Source of the DNA: Sphingomonas glacialis
Lineage (GTDB): Bacteria > Pseudomonadota > Alphaproteobacteria > Sphingomonadales > Sphingomonadaceae
DNA length: 64,000 bases
Assembly: GCF_014653575.1 (NCBI RefSeq)
Contig: NZ_BNAQ01000006.1
Location: 62,001-126,000, forward strand
Direction of reading: 5' to 3'
Positions within the stretch are counted from its first letter, which is position 1. The number at the start of each line of letters is the position of its first letter. The notes beneath the pieces are model-generated. The model saw nothing but the letters and a program-made list of their open reading frames with translations. It did not search any database and was not told where the DNA came from. Made by a program: the position numbers and the translations under genes. This document shows, one piece after another, positions 16,817-26,507 of the stretch.

Positions 16817-18721
16817 GTGCAGATGACTCGCAAGATTCGGTATTTGGTGGCGGCGGTGCTCGTCGGTGCGGCGCCGGTCGCGGCGCAGGAGGTTGCGCCG
16901 CAGCCGCTGACGCTGGCGACGGTCAAGACCAGTCCGCTGCTCGCCTCGGCCGACATGCGCGACGGGGTCGATCTGTCGGGGCCGTGGCATTATTCGATCG
17001 ACCCGTTCCGCTCGGGGCTGGCCGGCTTCCACGGCGAAGTGCCGGGGCTGTCGCAGCAACGCTATCTCGATCTCGACGTCGGCAAGGCGATGCGCGACGA
17101 CAATCGCGCGCTGTTCGAGTTCGACCTGCCGCACTCGCCCGTCACCACCCTGCCCTCGTCGTGGCTCACCGAGGCGCCCGAGCTGCGCCATTATCAGGGA
17201 CTGATGTGGTATCAGCGCAGCTTCCCCGCGCCGGCGCAGCGCAAGGGACGCAGCTTCCTCCGCTTCGGTGCCGCCAATTACGCGACCGTCGTCTATCTCA
17301 ACGGCAAGCCGCTCGGGCGCCATGAAGGCGGCTTCACGCCCTTCGCGTTCGACGTCACCGGACTGCTGCGCGACGGCGACAACCAGATCACCGTCGGAGT
17401 CGATTCCCAAGCGACCGCGGCCACCGTGCCGCCGCCCGTCACCGACTGGGAGAATTACGGCGGCATCACGCGCGCCGTGCGGCTGATCTCGACGCCCGAC
17501 ACCTATGTCGACGACGCCTGGGTGCGCATGACGCGCGATGGCAAGCTGGCGGTCGAGGCGCATCTGCGCGGCCCGCAGGCCGGCGACCAGCCACTCCATC
17601 TGCGCATCGCCAAGCTCGGGCTCGATCTGGCGGGCCGCACCGATGCGAAGGGCAATTGGCGCGCGACCGTCGCCGCGCCGCGCGCGCTGATCCGCTGGTC
17701 GCCCGAACGCCCGCAGCTCTACGACGTGACGATCGCCGCCGGGGCCGACACGTGGCGCGATCGGATCGGCTTCCGCACGATCGAAGTGCGCGGCACCGAC
17801 ATCCTGCTCAACGGCAAACCGATCTTCCTGCGCGGCATCTCGCTCCACGAGGAGGAGATCGGCACCGAGCCGACCCGCGCCATCACCCAGGCGGCGGCAC
17901 GTGCGCTGCTCGGCGAGATCAAGGACGGGTTGCACGGCAACTATGTCCGGCTGTCGCACTATCCGCATTCCGAGGTGATGACGCGGATGGCCGACGAGAT
18001 GGGCCTGATCGTGTGGAGCGAAGTGCCGGTCTACTGGCTCGTCGCCTGGTCCAACCCCGACACGCTGGCGACGGCGCGCAACATGGTGGCGGAAAACATC
18101 CTGCGCGACCGCAACCGCGCCTCGATCGCGATCTGGAGCGTCGCCAACGAAACCCCGGTGACCGATGCGCGCAACACCTTCCTGCGCACGCTCGTCAGCG
18201 ACGTACGCGCGCTCGACGACACGCGCCTCGTTAGCGCGGCGCTGCTGGTCGAACGCTCGCAGGGCCCGACCGGACCGGTGATGACGATGGCCGATCCGCT
18301 CGCCGACGTGCTCGATGTGCTGGCGATCAACACCTATAACGGCTGGTACACGCCCGACCGGCTTGCCGACGTGCCCGGCATCAGCTGGCGCGTACCCGCC
18401 GGCAAGCCGCTGGTCTTTTCCGAATTCGGCGCCGATGCCCGCGCCGGCTTCCACGACATCGGTGCCGCGCCGCAGAAATTCTCCGAGGAATTCCAGGCCG
18501 ACTTCTACCGCGCGACGCTGGCGATGGCCGATCGCGTGCCGACGCTGCGCGGCATGTCGCCGTGGATCCTCAAGGATTTCCGCTCGCCGCGGCGGCAAAA
18601 CCCCGACTTCCAGCAGGGCTGGAACCGCAAGGGGCTGATCTCGGAAACGGGCGAGCGCAAGCAGGCGTTCGGCGTGCTGGCGACCTATTACGACGCCAAG
18701 GCGACACCCCCCGCGAAGTGA
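16817..18721 (+). CDS. GH2 family glycosidase, beta-glucuronidase-like, exported
   Basis: A 634-residue GH2 enzyme with a signal peptide (LVAAVLVGAAPVAAQ), a sugar-binding jelly-roll domain, an immunoglobulin-like domain and a TIM-barrel catalytic domain. The acid/base is E445 (in SVANETP) and the nucleophile is E536 (in VFSEFGADA). The barrel start NGKPIFLRGISLHEEEIG resembles beta-glucuronidases more than beta-galactosidases. AGAGGA is 8 nt before the GTG at 16817, which favours it over the ATG two codons later. Directly behind uxuA, it would release glucuronic acid that feeds the mannonate pathway. Beta-galacturonidase or beta-galactosidase activity cannot be excluded. Confidence 0.88.
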   Translation: MQMTRKIRYLVAAVLVGAAPVAAQEVAPQPLTLATVKTSPLLASADMRDGVDLSGPWHYSIDPFRSGLAGFHGEVPGLSQQRYLDLDVGKAMRDDNRALFEFDLPHSPVTTLPSSWLTEAPELRHYQGLMWYQRSFPAPAQRKGRSFLRFGAANYATVVYLNGKPLGRHEGGFTPFAFDVTGLLRDGDNQITVGVDSQATAATVPPPVTDWENYGGITRAVRLISTPDTYVDDAWVRMTRDGKLAVEAHLRGPQAGDQPLHLRIAKLGLDLAGRTDAKGNWRATVAAPRALIRWSPERPQLYDVTIAAGADTWRDRIGFRTIEVRGTDILLNGKPIFLRGISLHEEEIGTEPTRAITQAAARALLGEIKDGLHGNYVRLSHYPHSEVMTRMADEMGLIVWSEVPVYWLVAWSNPDTLATARNMVAENILRDRNRASIAIWSVANETPVTDARNTFLRTLVSDVRALDDTRLVSAALLVERSQGPTGPVMTMADPLADVLDVLAINTYNGWYTPDRLADVPGISWRVPAGKPLVFSEFGADARAGFHDIGAAPQKFSEEFQADFYRATLAMADRVPTLRGMSPWILKDFRSPRRQNPDFQQGWNRKGLISETGERKQAFGVLATYYDAKATPPAK

Positions 18722-18758
18722 CGAGGCCGCGCGAAGCGGCCCTACAGGAGAGCAGAGC

Positions 18759-21296
18759 ATGACCATCCGCACCGCGCGCATCGCCCATTTCGCAGGAGTG
18801 GCGGCGCTGGCGCTGGGCCTTCCCGGTCCGACGTACGCTGCGACGCCACACCCGTGGATGGCGCGCGCCACGGTTGCAAAACAAGCCGCCGCGCGCGCGG
18901 ATGCGGCCAAGGAGGCGATCGCCCGGTCGCGTGCGCGTCAGCTCGTCGCGGCGATGACGCTCGCGCAGAAGCTCCAGCAATTGACCGGCAGCGAACCGTC
19001 GGTCCTCCCCGAACTGCCCGAATGCTTCGGCGCGCGCCACGTCACGGGGATTGCCGCGCTCGCCATCCCGACCTTTCGCATCACCAACGGCCCGGTCGGG
19101 GTCGGCCAGAACGACTGCGTCTCGCGCGACGTCGAAAAGGCGCGCGCAGTGCCGGGCGCGCCGTTCTTTCTCCCGTATTCGCACCCTAGCTCGGCGCACG
19201 CGACCGCGCTCCCGTCGGGCATGGCGGTGGCGGCCTCGTTCGACCCGCGCGTTGCGGCCGACTTCGGCGGCGTCATCGCGACCGAGATGAACAACCTTGC
19301 GCTGCACGTCTTCGAAGCGCCGGGGATGAACCTCGCGCGCTTGCCGATCCTCGGCCGCAACTTCGAATATTTCGGCGAGGATCCGTATCTCGCCGGCACG
19401 ATGGCGGTCGCCGAGACCAAGGCGGTGCAGTCGGCCGGAATCATCGCGATGGCGAAGCATTTCGTCGCCAACGAGCAGGAAACCAACCGGATGACGATCC
19501 GCGAGACCGTCGACGACCAAGTCCTGCGCGAACTGTATCTGCTCCCGTTCGAAATGAGCGTGAAGGACGGCAAAGTCGCCGCGATCATGTGTTCGTACAA
19601 TTATCTCAACGGCCTGCAGGCGTGCGCCAACAAGGCGATGCTGACCGGCGTGCTGCGCGACGACTGGAACTTCAGCGGCTACGTCCAGACCGATTTCTTC
19701 GCGCTGAAGAACACGGTGCCGTCGCTCGAAGCAGGCACCGATCACGAAATGCCGACGCCGCTCTACTGGTCGCCTGACAAGATCAGCGCGGCACTCGGCC
19801 AGCACAGCCTGGCGATCGGCCAGATCGATACCGCGCTCGAACGGCGCTATACGCAGATGTTCAAGGCGGGGATCTTCGACCGCAAGCTCGTCCAGACGCC
19901 GATCGATTTCGTCGCCGGCGGGAAAGCCGCGCGGGCGATCGGCACGCGCGCGGCGGTGCTGCTGCAGAATAACGGCGCATTGCCGCTGTCGCCGACCGCG
20001 CGCAGCATCGCGCTCGTCGGCAAGGCGTCGCAACCCTATGCGCAGCAAGCGATCGCCGGCGGCTCGATCCTCGGCAAGGCGATGGGCGCAGGCGGCGGGA
20101 GCTCCGACGTGGTGCCCGACTACACCGTGGCCCCGATCGACGGCATCCGCACCGCGTTGCGCGAGCTCGGGCGCGGCGAGGCGGTGGTCAAGCTGGTGCT
20201 GATCGACGATGCCAATGCCAGCGCGACGATCGACGGGGTTTCGGTCCCGTTCGCCAAGGCGCTCGAGACGATCGGCGCGTCGGATTCGGTCGTCGTGATG
20301 GCCGGCACCAATGCCGAGGAAGGCGCCGATCGCGCGACCTTTGCCGACAAGGACGGGCACCAATTGGCGGCGAACGCGGCGGCGGGCCTGTCGCTCGACT
20401 GGTACGTCGCCAAGCCGAGCGCGATCGCCACGACCGATCCCGCGGGCAATACCGCCAAGTCGAGCCAGACCGGGGCGATGCTGCAGGCGATCCTCGCTGC
20501 GCGCTCGACCACCGGCGTTGCGATGCCGGCAAAGACCGTGCTCGTGCTCAAGGACAATGCCAGCGTCGCGATGGACCCGGCGTTGCTCGGGAGCCACGGC
20601 CCCGCGATCCTCGAAACGTGGTTTCCCGGCCAGGAAGACGGCAACATCGTCGCCGATCTACTGTTCGGCCGGGTCGATCCGGTCGGCCGGCTGCCGGTCA
20701 CCTTCCCCGTCGCGGGCAAGGGATTTCTCGATACCATCGCTGCCGATCAATTCCCCGGCGTGCGCGATCCGGGCGGCTCGTTCCAGGCCGTCCAATATAG
20801 CGAGAAGCTCGCCATCGGCTATCGCTGGTACGACGCCAATCCGCTCGGGAAATGCGCGCCGGTCGGCGGGGTGAACCCCTGCGTGGCGTTCGCGTTCGGC
20901 CACGGCTTGTCCTACACCCGCTTCGCGACATCGGCACCGAAACTCGCCACCGACGCCGCGACGGGCCGCTACCGCGTCTCGCTCAGTGTCAGGAACACAG
21001 GGCAGCGTTCGGGGTCCGAGGTCGTCCAGGCGTATGTCTCGCTCCCCGAGAGTGCGGATCGGCTGGGCGTCAAACAGCCGCCGAAGCGTCTCGTCGGGTT
21101 CGGGCGCGTCACGGTCGCGCCCGGCGCGACGCAGAGCGTGACGATCACGATCGATCCCGCCGCCAGCCATCATCCGCTCGGCGTCTGGAACAGCGCGGAG
21201 CATCGCTGGGTGATCGCGTCGGGTCGCTACACGGTGTGGGTCGGCACGTCGGCGTCGCCGGCCAGCCTCGTCGAAGCGGGCCAGTTCGTTCGATAG
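18759..21296 (+). CDS. GH3 family beta-glycosidase, exported
   Basis: An 845-residue GH3 enzyme with a signal peptide (FAGVAALALGLPGPTYAA), an Ala/Lys/Arg-rich helical segment, an (alpha/beta)8 domain, an alpha/beta sandwich and a C-terminal fibronectin-III-like domain (VSLSVRNTGQRSGSEVVQAYVSLP). The nucleophile is D312 in GYVQTDFFAL, where most GH3 enzymes have SDW. KHFVANEQETNR is the conserved substrate-binding stretch. Relatives cleave beta-glucosides and beta-xylosides. AGGAGAG precedes the ATG, and the gene lies 38 bp behind GH2 in the same operon. A convergent hairpin follows. It would complete hydrolysis of oligosaccharides brought in by the TonB receptor. Confidence 0.9.
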   Translation: MTIRTARIAHFAGVAALALGLPGPTYAATPHPWMARATVAKQAAARADAAKEAIARSRARQLVAAMTLAQKLQQLTGSEPSVLPELPECFGARHVTGIAALAIPTFRITNGPVGVGQNDCVSRDVEKARAVPGAPFFLPYSHPSSAHATALPSGMAVAASFDPRVAADFGGVIATEMNNLALHVFEAPGMNLARLPILGRNFEYFGEDPYLAGTMAVAETKAVQSAGIIAMAKHFVANEQETNRMTIRETVDDQVLRELYLLPFEMSVKDGKVAAIMCSYNYLNGLQACANKAMLTGVLRDDWNFSGYVQTDFFALKNTVPSLEAGTDHEMPTPLYWSPDKISAALGQHSLAIGQIDTALERRYTQMFKAGIFDRKLVQTPIDFVAGGKAARAIGTRAAVLLQNNGALPLSPTARSIALVGKASQPYAQQAIAGGSILGKAMGAGGGSSDVVPDYTVAPIDGIRTALRELGRGEAVVKLVLIDDANASATIDGVSVPFAKALETIGASDSVVVMAGTNAEEGADRATFADKDGHQLAANAAAGLSLDWYVAKPSAIATTDPAGNTAKSSQTGAMLQAILAARSTTGVAMPAKTVLVLKDNASVAMDPALLGSHGPAILETWFPGQEDGNIVADLLFGRVDPVGRLPVTFPVAGKGFLDTIAADQFPGVRDPGGSFQAVQYSEKLAIGYRWYDANPLGKCAPVGGVNPCVAFAFGHGLSYTRFATSAPKLATDAATGRYRVSLSVRNTGQRSGSEVVQAYVSLPESADRLGVKQPPKRLVGFGRVTVAPGATQSVTITIDPAASHHPLGVWNSAEHRWVIASGRYTVWVGTSASPASLVEAGQFVR

Positions 21297-21332
21297 GCCC
21301 CGGCGCGTGCCCGCTCGGAAGTCGGCGGTCGC

Positions 21333-21359
21333 TCGCCGGCGGCGGTCGGCCGCCGGCGA
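21333..21359. terminator. bidirectional hairpin between convergent GH3 and M3 peptidase genes
   Basis: TCGCCGGCGGC (21333-21343) pairs with GCCGCCGGCGA (21349-21359) across a 5-nt loop. It lies 36 bp past the GH3 stop and 7 bp past the stop of the opposing peptidase gene, so it can serve both. Confidence 0.6.
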
Positions 21360-21365
21360 TGCCGC

Positions 21366-23474
21366 TTAGGGGGTCTTCGGGTCGAGGCCATGCTTGCGCA
21401 GCAGCGGCGCGACTTGCGGGTCGTGTCCCGTCATTGCGCGGAACATGACCGAGTAATCCTCGGTATGGCCGCGCGACAGCACCAGGTCGCGGATGCGCTG
21501 TCCGTTCGCGCGCGTCATCCCGCCATGCTGGACGAACCAGTCGTAGACATTCTGCTGGATCATGTCGGTCCACAGATAGGCGTAATAGCCCGCCGCATAG
21601 CCCGAGCCCCAGATGTGCGCGAAATAGCTGGAGCGATAGCGCGGCGGCACATGCGCCACGTCGAGCCCGGTCGCGCCGAGCGCCTTGGCCTCGAACGCAT
21701 CGACGTCGCCCGGCACCGCGGTCGCCGGGACCGAATGCCACGCCATGTCGAGTTGCGCCGCCGCCAGCGTCTCGCCGAAGCTGTAGCCCTGGTTGAACGT
21801 CTCGGCGCGCTTGATCTTGTCGACCAGCGCCTGGGGCATCGCCGCCCCGGTCTGATAATGATGCGCATAATGCGCGAGCACGCGCGGCTCGAGCGCCCAA
21901 TGCTCGTTGAACTGCGACGGGAATTCGACGAAATCGCGCGCCACCGCGGTGCCTGAGAGCGTCGGATAGGTCTGGTTCGCGAACAGCCCGTGCAACCCGT
22001 GGCCGAATTCGTGGAACATCGTCCGCACGTCGCTGAACGTCACCAGCCCCGGCTGGCCGGCCGCCGGCTTGGTGAAATTGGCGGTGTTCGAGATGACCGG
22101 CTTGGTTCCGAAGATCTTCGCCTGCCGAACGAAGCTGTTCATCCACGCGCCACCCGACTTGTTGTCGCGCTTCCAGTAATCGAAATAGGCGAGCCCGAGC
22201 GGCTTGCCGTTTTCCTCGAACACTTCGTAGACGCGAATGTCGGGATGATAGGTCGGAATGTCGCTGCGCCGCTTGAAGGTCAGCCCATAAAGCTGGTTGG
22301 CGGCGTAGAAGATTCCGTTTTCGAGCACGTTCCAGATCTCGAGATACGGCTTGGTCTCGTTGAGATCGAGGTCGAACTTCGCCTTGCGGACCTTCTCGGC
22401 GTACAATTCCCAATCCCACGGCTCGAGCTTGAAGCCTCCCTTCTCCGCATCGATCGCTTGCTGAAGCTCGCCGACCTGTGCCGCCTGCGCAGCAGCGGTC
22501 GGAGCATCGAGCGCATCGAGGAAGCCGCGCGCCGTGTCGGCGGTCTTGGCCATCTGCTCCGCCAGCGAATAATCCGCCCAGGTCTTGTAACCGAGCAGAT
22601 TGGCCTTGCGCGTGCGCAGCGCGATCAGCTGGAGGATCGCGGCGCGCGTGTCGTTGGCGTCGCCCTTTTGCGTGCGCGTCCAGCTCTGGTCGAACAGCGC
22701 CTTGCGCGTCGCTCGGTCGCTCAGCGCCTCGAGCGCCGGCTGGCCCGTCGTGTTCTGGAGCGGCAGGAGATACTTGCCCGGCAGCTTGCGCTCGGTGGCG
22801 TCGCGCGCTGCCGACTGGACCTCGCCCGCCGACATCCCGGCGAGCTTGGCCGGATCGTCGACCACCAGCGCCCCGGCCTTGGTACCCGCGAGCAAGCGCT
22901 GGCGGAACGCGATGCCGGCCATCGAGATCTGCTTGTTGAGATCGCGCAGCGTGGTTTGATCGGCCGCCGACAATTGCGCGCCGGCGCGCACGAAGTTCGT
23001 ATAGTATTCCTCGACCAGCATCGCTTGCTCGGCATCCAGCTTGAGCGACGCCTTGCGGTCGTACAAATTCTTGACGCGGGCAAACAGCTTGGGATCGAGG
23101 AAGATCGTGTCGCCATAGGCGGCGAGCTTCGGTGCCAGGACGGCTTGCGCGGCCTGTAGCGTCGGATTGGTGTTTGCCTGCGCGACTTGTCCGAACGCAG
23201 CTTGCGCGCGCGCGAGCATCTGCCCCTGCCGTTCCATCGCGACGATCGTGTTGTCGAAGGTCGGCGCGGCGGGATTATCGGCGATGGCGCGCACTTCGGC
23301 GAGGCTTTCGGCGATCCCCTGCTCGATCGCCGGCTGGTAATCGCCGTCCCGGATCTTGTCGAACGGCGGCGCCTGATACGGCAGCGAGCTGCGCTGCGCG
23401 AAGGGATTTTCGGCCTGGGCGGGCGCGAAGCCGATCACCGCGACAACGGTAGCAAGCAGGAAAACATGGCGCAT
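21366..23474 (-). CDS. M3 family peptidyl-dipeptidase (Dcp-like), exported
   Basis: A 702-residue M3 metallopeptidase with a signal peptide (VFLLATVVAVIGFAPAQA) and an all-helical fold. The zinc site is H488-E489-F-G-H492 in MFHEFGHGLHGL, with the downstream Glu ligand in ARDFVEFPSQFNEHW. It resembles bacterial peptidyl-dipeptidase Dcp, which releases C-terminal dipeptides. The signal peptide suggests a periplasmic role, unlike cytoplasmic oligopeptidase A. AAAGGA precedes the ATG. The M20 peptidase gene lies 83 bp upstream in the same direction, so peptides may be processed by both, together with the M28 enzymes elsewhere in the window. Confidence 0.92.
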   Translation of the reverse strand: MRHVFLLATVVAVIGFAPAQAENPFAQRSSLPYQAPPFDKIRDGDYQPAIEQGIAESLAEVRAIADNPAAPTFDNTIVAMERQGQMLARAQAAFGQVAQANTNPTLQAAQAVLAPKLAAYGDTIFLDPKLFARVKNLYDRKASLKLDAEQAMLVEEYYTNFVRAGAQLSAADQTTLRDLNKQISMAGIAFRQRLLAGTKAGALVVDDPAKLAGMSAGEVQSAARDATERKLPGKYLLPLQNTTGQPALEALSDRATRKALFDQSWTRTQKGDANDTRAAILQLIALRTRKANLLGYKTWADYSLAEQMAKTADTARGFLDALDAPTAAAQAAQVGELQQAIDAEKGGFKLEPWDWELYAEKVRKAKFDLDLNETKPYLEIWNVLENGIFYAANQLYGLTFKRRSDIPTYHPDIRVYEVFEENGKPLGLAYFDYWKRDNKSGGAWMNSFVRQAKIFGTKPVISNTANFTKPAAGQPGLVTFSDVRTMFHEFGHGLHGLFANQTYPTLSGTAVARDFVEFPSQFNEHWALEPRVLAHYAHHYQTGAAMPQALVDKIKRAETFNQGYSFGETLAAAQLDMAWHSVPATAVPGDVDAFEAKALGATGLDVAHVPPRYRSSYFAHIWGSGYAAGYYAYLWTDMIQQNVYDWFVQHGGMTRANGQRIRDLVLSRGHTEDYSVMFRAMTGHDPQVAPLLRKHGLDPKTP

Positions 23475-23530
23475 CTTCAGTCCTTTCGGGATGCGGCGAG
23501 CCTAGCGAAGGCAGCCGCAGCGTGTCGACC

Positions 23531-23551
23531 CCGGGCGATCATCCCGCCCGG
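23531..23551 (-). terminator. hairpin after the M20 peptidase gene
   Basis: CCGGGCG (23531-23537) pairs with CGCCCGG (23545-23551) across a 7-nt loop, 6 bp past the M20 stop on the minus strand and before the M3 gene. No T-run is present. Confidence 0.45.
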
Positions 23552-23557
23552 CGTTGC

Positions 23558-24973
23558 TCAGCCGGCATAGGCCTTGATCAGATCGAACAGATAATCGCGG
23601 CCCGAATAGACCGCCTTGACGATCGCGCGCTCGTTGAGACCGTGCGTGCCGTTGCCGTCAGGGTCGCCGTACGTGCCCGGCGGGCCATAGACCGGGATGC
23701 CGATCGCCTCAAAGAAGATGCCGTCGGTCGCGCCGGTCGACATCATCGGGCTGAGCGGCACGCCGGGATAGTATTTGGCGAGCAGCGTCCGAGCGGGCTC
23801 GACGATTTTCGGGTCGAGCGGCACTGGCTTGGCGACTGGCCCGCGGCTGTCGGTCTGCTTTACGGTGAGTGCGGGATCGGCGATGACGGCAGCGATCTGG
23901 TCGCGCACCGCGTCGGGCGAAACGCCGGGGAATATCCGGCAGTTGATGTTCGCGCCGGCACGCTGTGGCAGCGCGTTATTGGCATGGCCGCCGTCGAGCA
24001 GTGTGGCGACGCAGGTCGTGCGCAGCATCGAATGATAGCTCTTGTCGGTGTCGACCGTTGCCAGCGCCGCGGTGTCGGCGGGATTGGCGGCAAGCGCGAT
24101 CATCGCACGCCCCATAGCGTCGCCGCGCGCGGCGCCGGCGGTGCGGAAATAGGCCTTGGTCGTGTCGGTCATCATCACGGGGAAATCATAGGCGCGCAGC
24201 CGGACCATCGCGTCGGACAGCTGGTAGATCGCGTTTTCCTTGACCGGTGCCGAGCTGTGCCCGCCCGGATTGGTCGCCTCGACGCGGTAGTTGATCGCGG
24301 TCTTCTCGCCGACATGGAGCGTCGAGATGACGAGCTTGCCATGCCCGTCGCTGCGCCCGCCGCCGCCTTCGTTGAGCGCGAATTCGGCAGCGATCAGCTC
24401 TGGCTTGTTTGCCGCGAGCCACGACGCGCCGTTGAACGCCCAGCTCGTCTCCTCCCCACACGTCAAGGCAAGCTTGATCGTGCGCTTGGGCTGGTATCCC
24501 TGCTGTTTGAAGCGGATCAGGCTATCGACCCAGATCGCGTCGAGCGCCTTCATGTCGGCGGTGCCACGGCCATAGAAATAGCCGTTTTCCTCGATCAGCG
24601 TGTACGGATCGCGCACCCAATCCTCGCGCTTGGCGACGACCACGTCGATATGGCCGAGCAGCAGCATCGGCTTGACGCTCTTCGAGCTGCCCGGATAGAC
24701 GACGACCAGCCCGCCTTCCTTGGGATGATCGGGCACCGAGAAGGGCGTGATCTGTGCGTCGGCGAAGCCCGCCGCCTTGAAGCGCGCGGCAATCTTGCCG
24801 GCAAGCGCGGTGCAGCTGCCCGTCGTGATGCTGGTGTCGGTTTCGACCATTTCCTTGTAGAGCGCGCGGAACGCCTGCTGGTCGGGCCGCAGCGTTTGCG
24901 CCGCGCCGGGCTCCGCCGCAAACAGGCTCGTCAGCGTCGCCAGACCGATGGCGATCGTCGCGGCATTCTTCAT
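23558..24973 (-). CDS. M20 family metallopeptidase, exported
   Basis: A 471-residue M20/M25/M40 peptidase with a signal peptide (ATIAIGLATLTSLFAAEPGAAQ). Zinc-site motifs are visible: LLLGHIDVV (His and Asp), GRGTADMKA (bridging Asp) and ALTCGEETS (catalytic Glu pair). The inserted dimerisation domain and a late His (GTHGLNE) complete the family layout. Relatives include carboxypeptidase G2, dipeptidases and acetylornithine deacetylase; the signal peptide argues for an envelope dipeptidase or aminoacylase. The ATG at 24973 is preceded by GGGGAAG, and the much longer open frame upstream is non-coding shadow. The M3 peptidase follows in the same direction. Confidence 0.9.
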   Translation of the reverse strand: MKNAATIAIGLATLTSLFAAEPGAAQTLRPDQQAFRALYKEMVETDTSITTGSCTALAGKIAARFKAAGFADAQITPFSVPDHPKEGGLVVVYPGSSKSVKPMLLLGHIDVVVAKREDWVRDPYTLIEENGYFYGRGTADMKALDAIWVDSLIRFKQQGYQPKRTIKLALTCGEETSWAFNGASWLAANKPELIAAEFALNEGGGGRSDGHGKLVISTLHVGEKTAINYRVEATNPGGHSSAPVKENAIYQLSDAMVRLRAYDFPVMMTDTTKAYFRTAGAARGDAMGRAMIALAANPADTAALATVDTDKSYHSMLRTTCVATLLDGGHANNALPQRAGANINCRIFPGVSPDAVRDQIAAVIADPALTVKQTDSRGPVAKPVPLDPKIVEPARTLLAKYYPGVPLSPMMSTGATDGIFFEAIGIPVYGPPGTYGDPDGNGTHGLNERAIVKAVYSGRDYLFDLIKAYAG

Positions 24974-25270
24974 CGTGCTTCCCCGTGTCTGGCGTCCCTT
25001 GGCGCACACTATGCGCAGACAAAGGGCAATCGGGAAGCCTTGGCGGAGCGATCTTTTACGCGGGCGCGGATCGGTCCGCGGCGGTGTCCCCCCGCCCCCG
25101 CGGCGTTTCGATGCCGAAGCTGCGGCCTGGCTGCATCGCCCCGCTCGACGCGCGCGTCGCGGACAAATTCCCGACGTTTTCCCCGGCGTCCCAACACTTC
25201 CGCAACACTGCGTTACAAATGCGGCCGATGCGCGTTGATGCGATCGCCACTCACCGAGGTCCGCCTGACG

Positions 25271-26458
25271 ATGCCCCTGCCTACCGACCGTACCGCCGTT
25301 CTCGAAGCCACACGCACACTGAAGATGGCGCGCTCGGCGCACGCCTATGTTCGCGGAAACACCGCCAAATTCTACGAGTGGCTCGCGGGCTCGCCTGCCG
25401 CGCGCCGCGTGCCCGAAGGTCCGGCGATCTGGATTTGCGGCGACTGCCATCTCGGCAATCTCGGCCCCCTCGCCAATGGCGACGGGCGGGTCGAAATCCA
25501 GATCCGCGACTTGGATCAGGCCGTCATCGGCAATCCCGCGCACGATCTCATCCGGCTTGGCCTGTCCCTGGCGACTGCGGCGCGCGGGTCGGATCTGCCC
25601 GGCGTCACCACCGCCCGGATGATGGAAGAAATGATCGATGGCTATGCCGCCGCCATTCACGATCCGACCAGCGGCGACCCGGGCGTCGAGCCCGAGGTCG
25701 TCCGCAGCATCAAGCGTGCGGCGCTGGGCCGGCGCTGGCGGCATCTCGCCAAGGAGCGGCTCGAAGCGATCGAGCCGCGCATCCCGCTCGGCAAGAAGTT
25801 CTGGGCGCTGGCCGCAGACGAGCGTGCCGCGCTCGAACAGCTCTTCGCCGATCCTGCTGTCGCGCACCTCATCCTGTCGATGAAGGGCAAGCCCGCCGAT
25901 CGCGAAGTGCGCCTGGTCGATGCCGCATATTGGATGAAGGGCTGCAGTTCGCTCGGGCTGCTCCGCTATGCTGCGATCGTCGGGATGAAGACGAGCAAGG
26001 GGCGCTGGTCGTACGCGCTGGTCGATTTGAAGGAAGCAACCGCGCCGATCGCACCCGCCGCCGCCGCCGCGGCCATGCCCGCGGACAATGGCGACCGCGT
26101 CGTCGCCGCGGCGCGCGCGCTCTCGCCGCATCTGGGCACCCGGATGAAGGCGGTTCGCATGCTCGGCCGGTCGCTGTTCATCCGCGAACTGGCGCCGCAG
26201 GATCTCAAGCTCGAGGTCGACCAGTTCAACCATGCAGAAGCCGTTCGCTCGGCGCGCTATCTCGCCTTCGTCGTCGGCAAGGCCCACGCCCGGCAAATGG
26301 ACAGCGCGACGCGCGAGGCGTGGATCACCGTGCTCGAGGCCGACCGTCGCGGTGCGATCGACACGCCGTCGTGGCTCTGGGAAAGCGTCGTATCGCTCGC
26401 TGGCAGCCATGAGGCGGGCTATCTCGACCATTGCCGTCGCTATGCGCTCGCCGCCTGA
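25271..26458 (+). CDS. DUF2252 protein (kinase-like fold)
   Basis: A 395-residue DUF2252 protein. Conserved blocks are RGNTAKFYEWLAG near the N-terminus, WICGDCHLGNLGPLANGDG (about residues 55-73) and IRDLDQAVIGNPAHDLIRL (about residues 77-95). GDCHLGN and DLDQA resemble the catalytic-loop and metal-binding motifs of aminoglycoside/choline-kinase-like enzymes. This points to a small-molecule kinase fold, although no substrate is established for the family. No signal peptide is visible. The ATG at 25271 follows GAGG by 11 nt; the longer open frame upstream is antisense shadow of the M20 gene. Deaminase and helix-hairpin-helix genes follow in the same direction. Confidence 0.85.
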   Translation: MPLPTDRTAVLEATRTLKMARSAHAYVRGNTAKFYEWLAGSPAARRVPEGPAIWICGDCHLGNLGPLANGDGRVEIQIRDLDQAVIGNPAHDLIRLGLSLATAARGSDLPGVTTARMMEEMIDGYAAAIHDPTSGDPGVEPEVVRSIKRAALGRRWRHLAKERLEAIEPRIPLGKKFWALAADERAALEQLFADPAVAHLILSMKGKPADREVRLVDAAYWMKGCSSLGLLRYAAIVGMKTSKGRWSYALVDLKEATAPIAPAAAAAAMPADNGDRVVAAARALSPHLGTRMKAVRMLGRSLFIRELAPQDLKLEVDQFNHAEAVRSARYLAFVVGKAHARQMDSATREAWITVLEADRRGAIDTPSWLWESVVSLAGSHEAGYLDHCRRYALAA

Positions 26459-26507
26459 CGCGTCGATTTCGCGCGATGTGCGTTGCGCCTTCACCAAGGA
26501 GATTCCG

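Noticed and set aside
23522..25270. Upstream extension of the DUF2252 frame
   Set aside because: This part is antisense to the M20 peptidase gene. DUF2252 homology and a ribosome-binding site begin at 25271.
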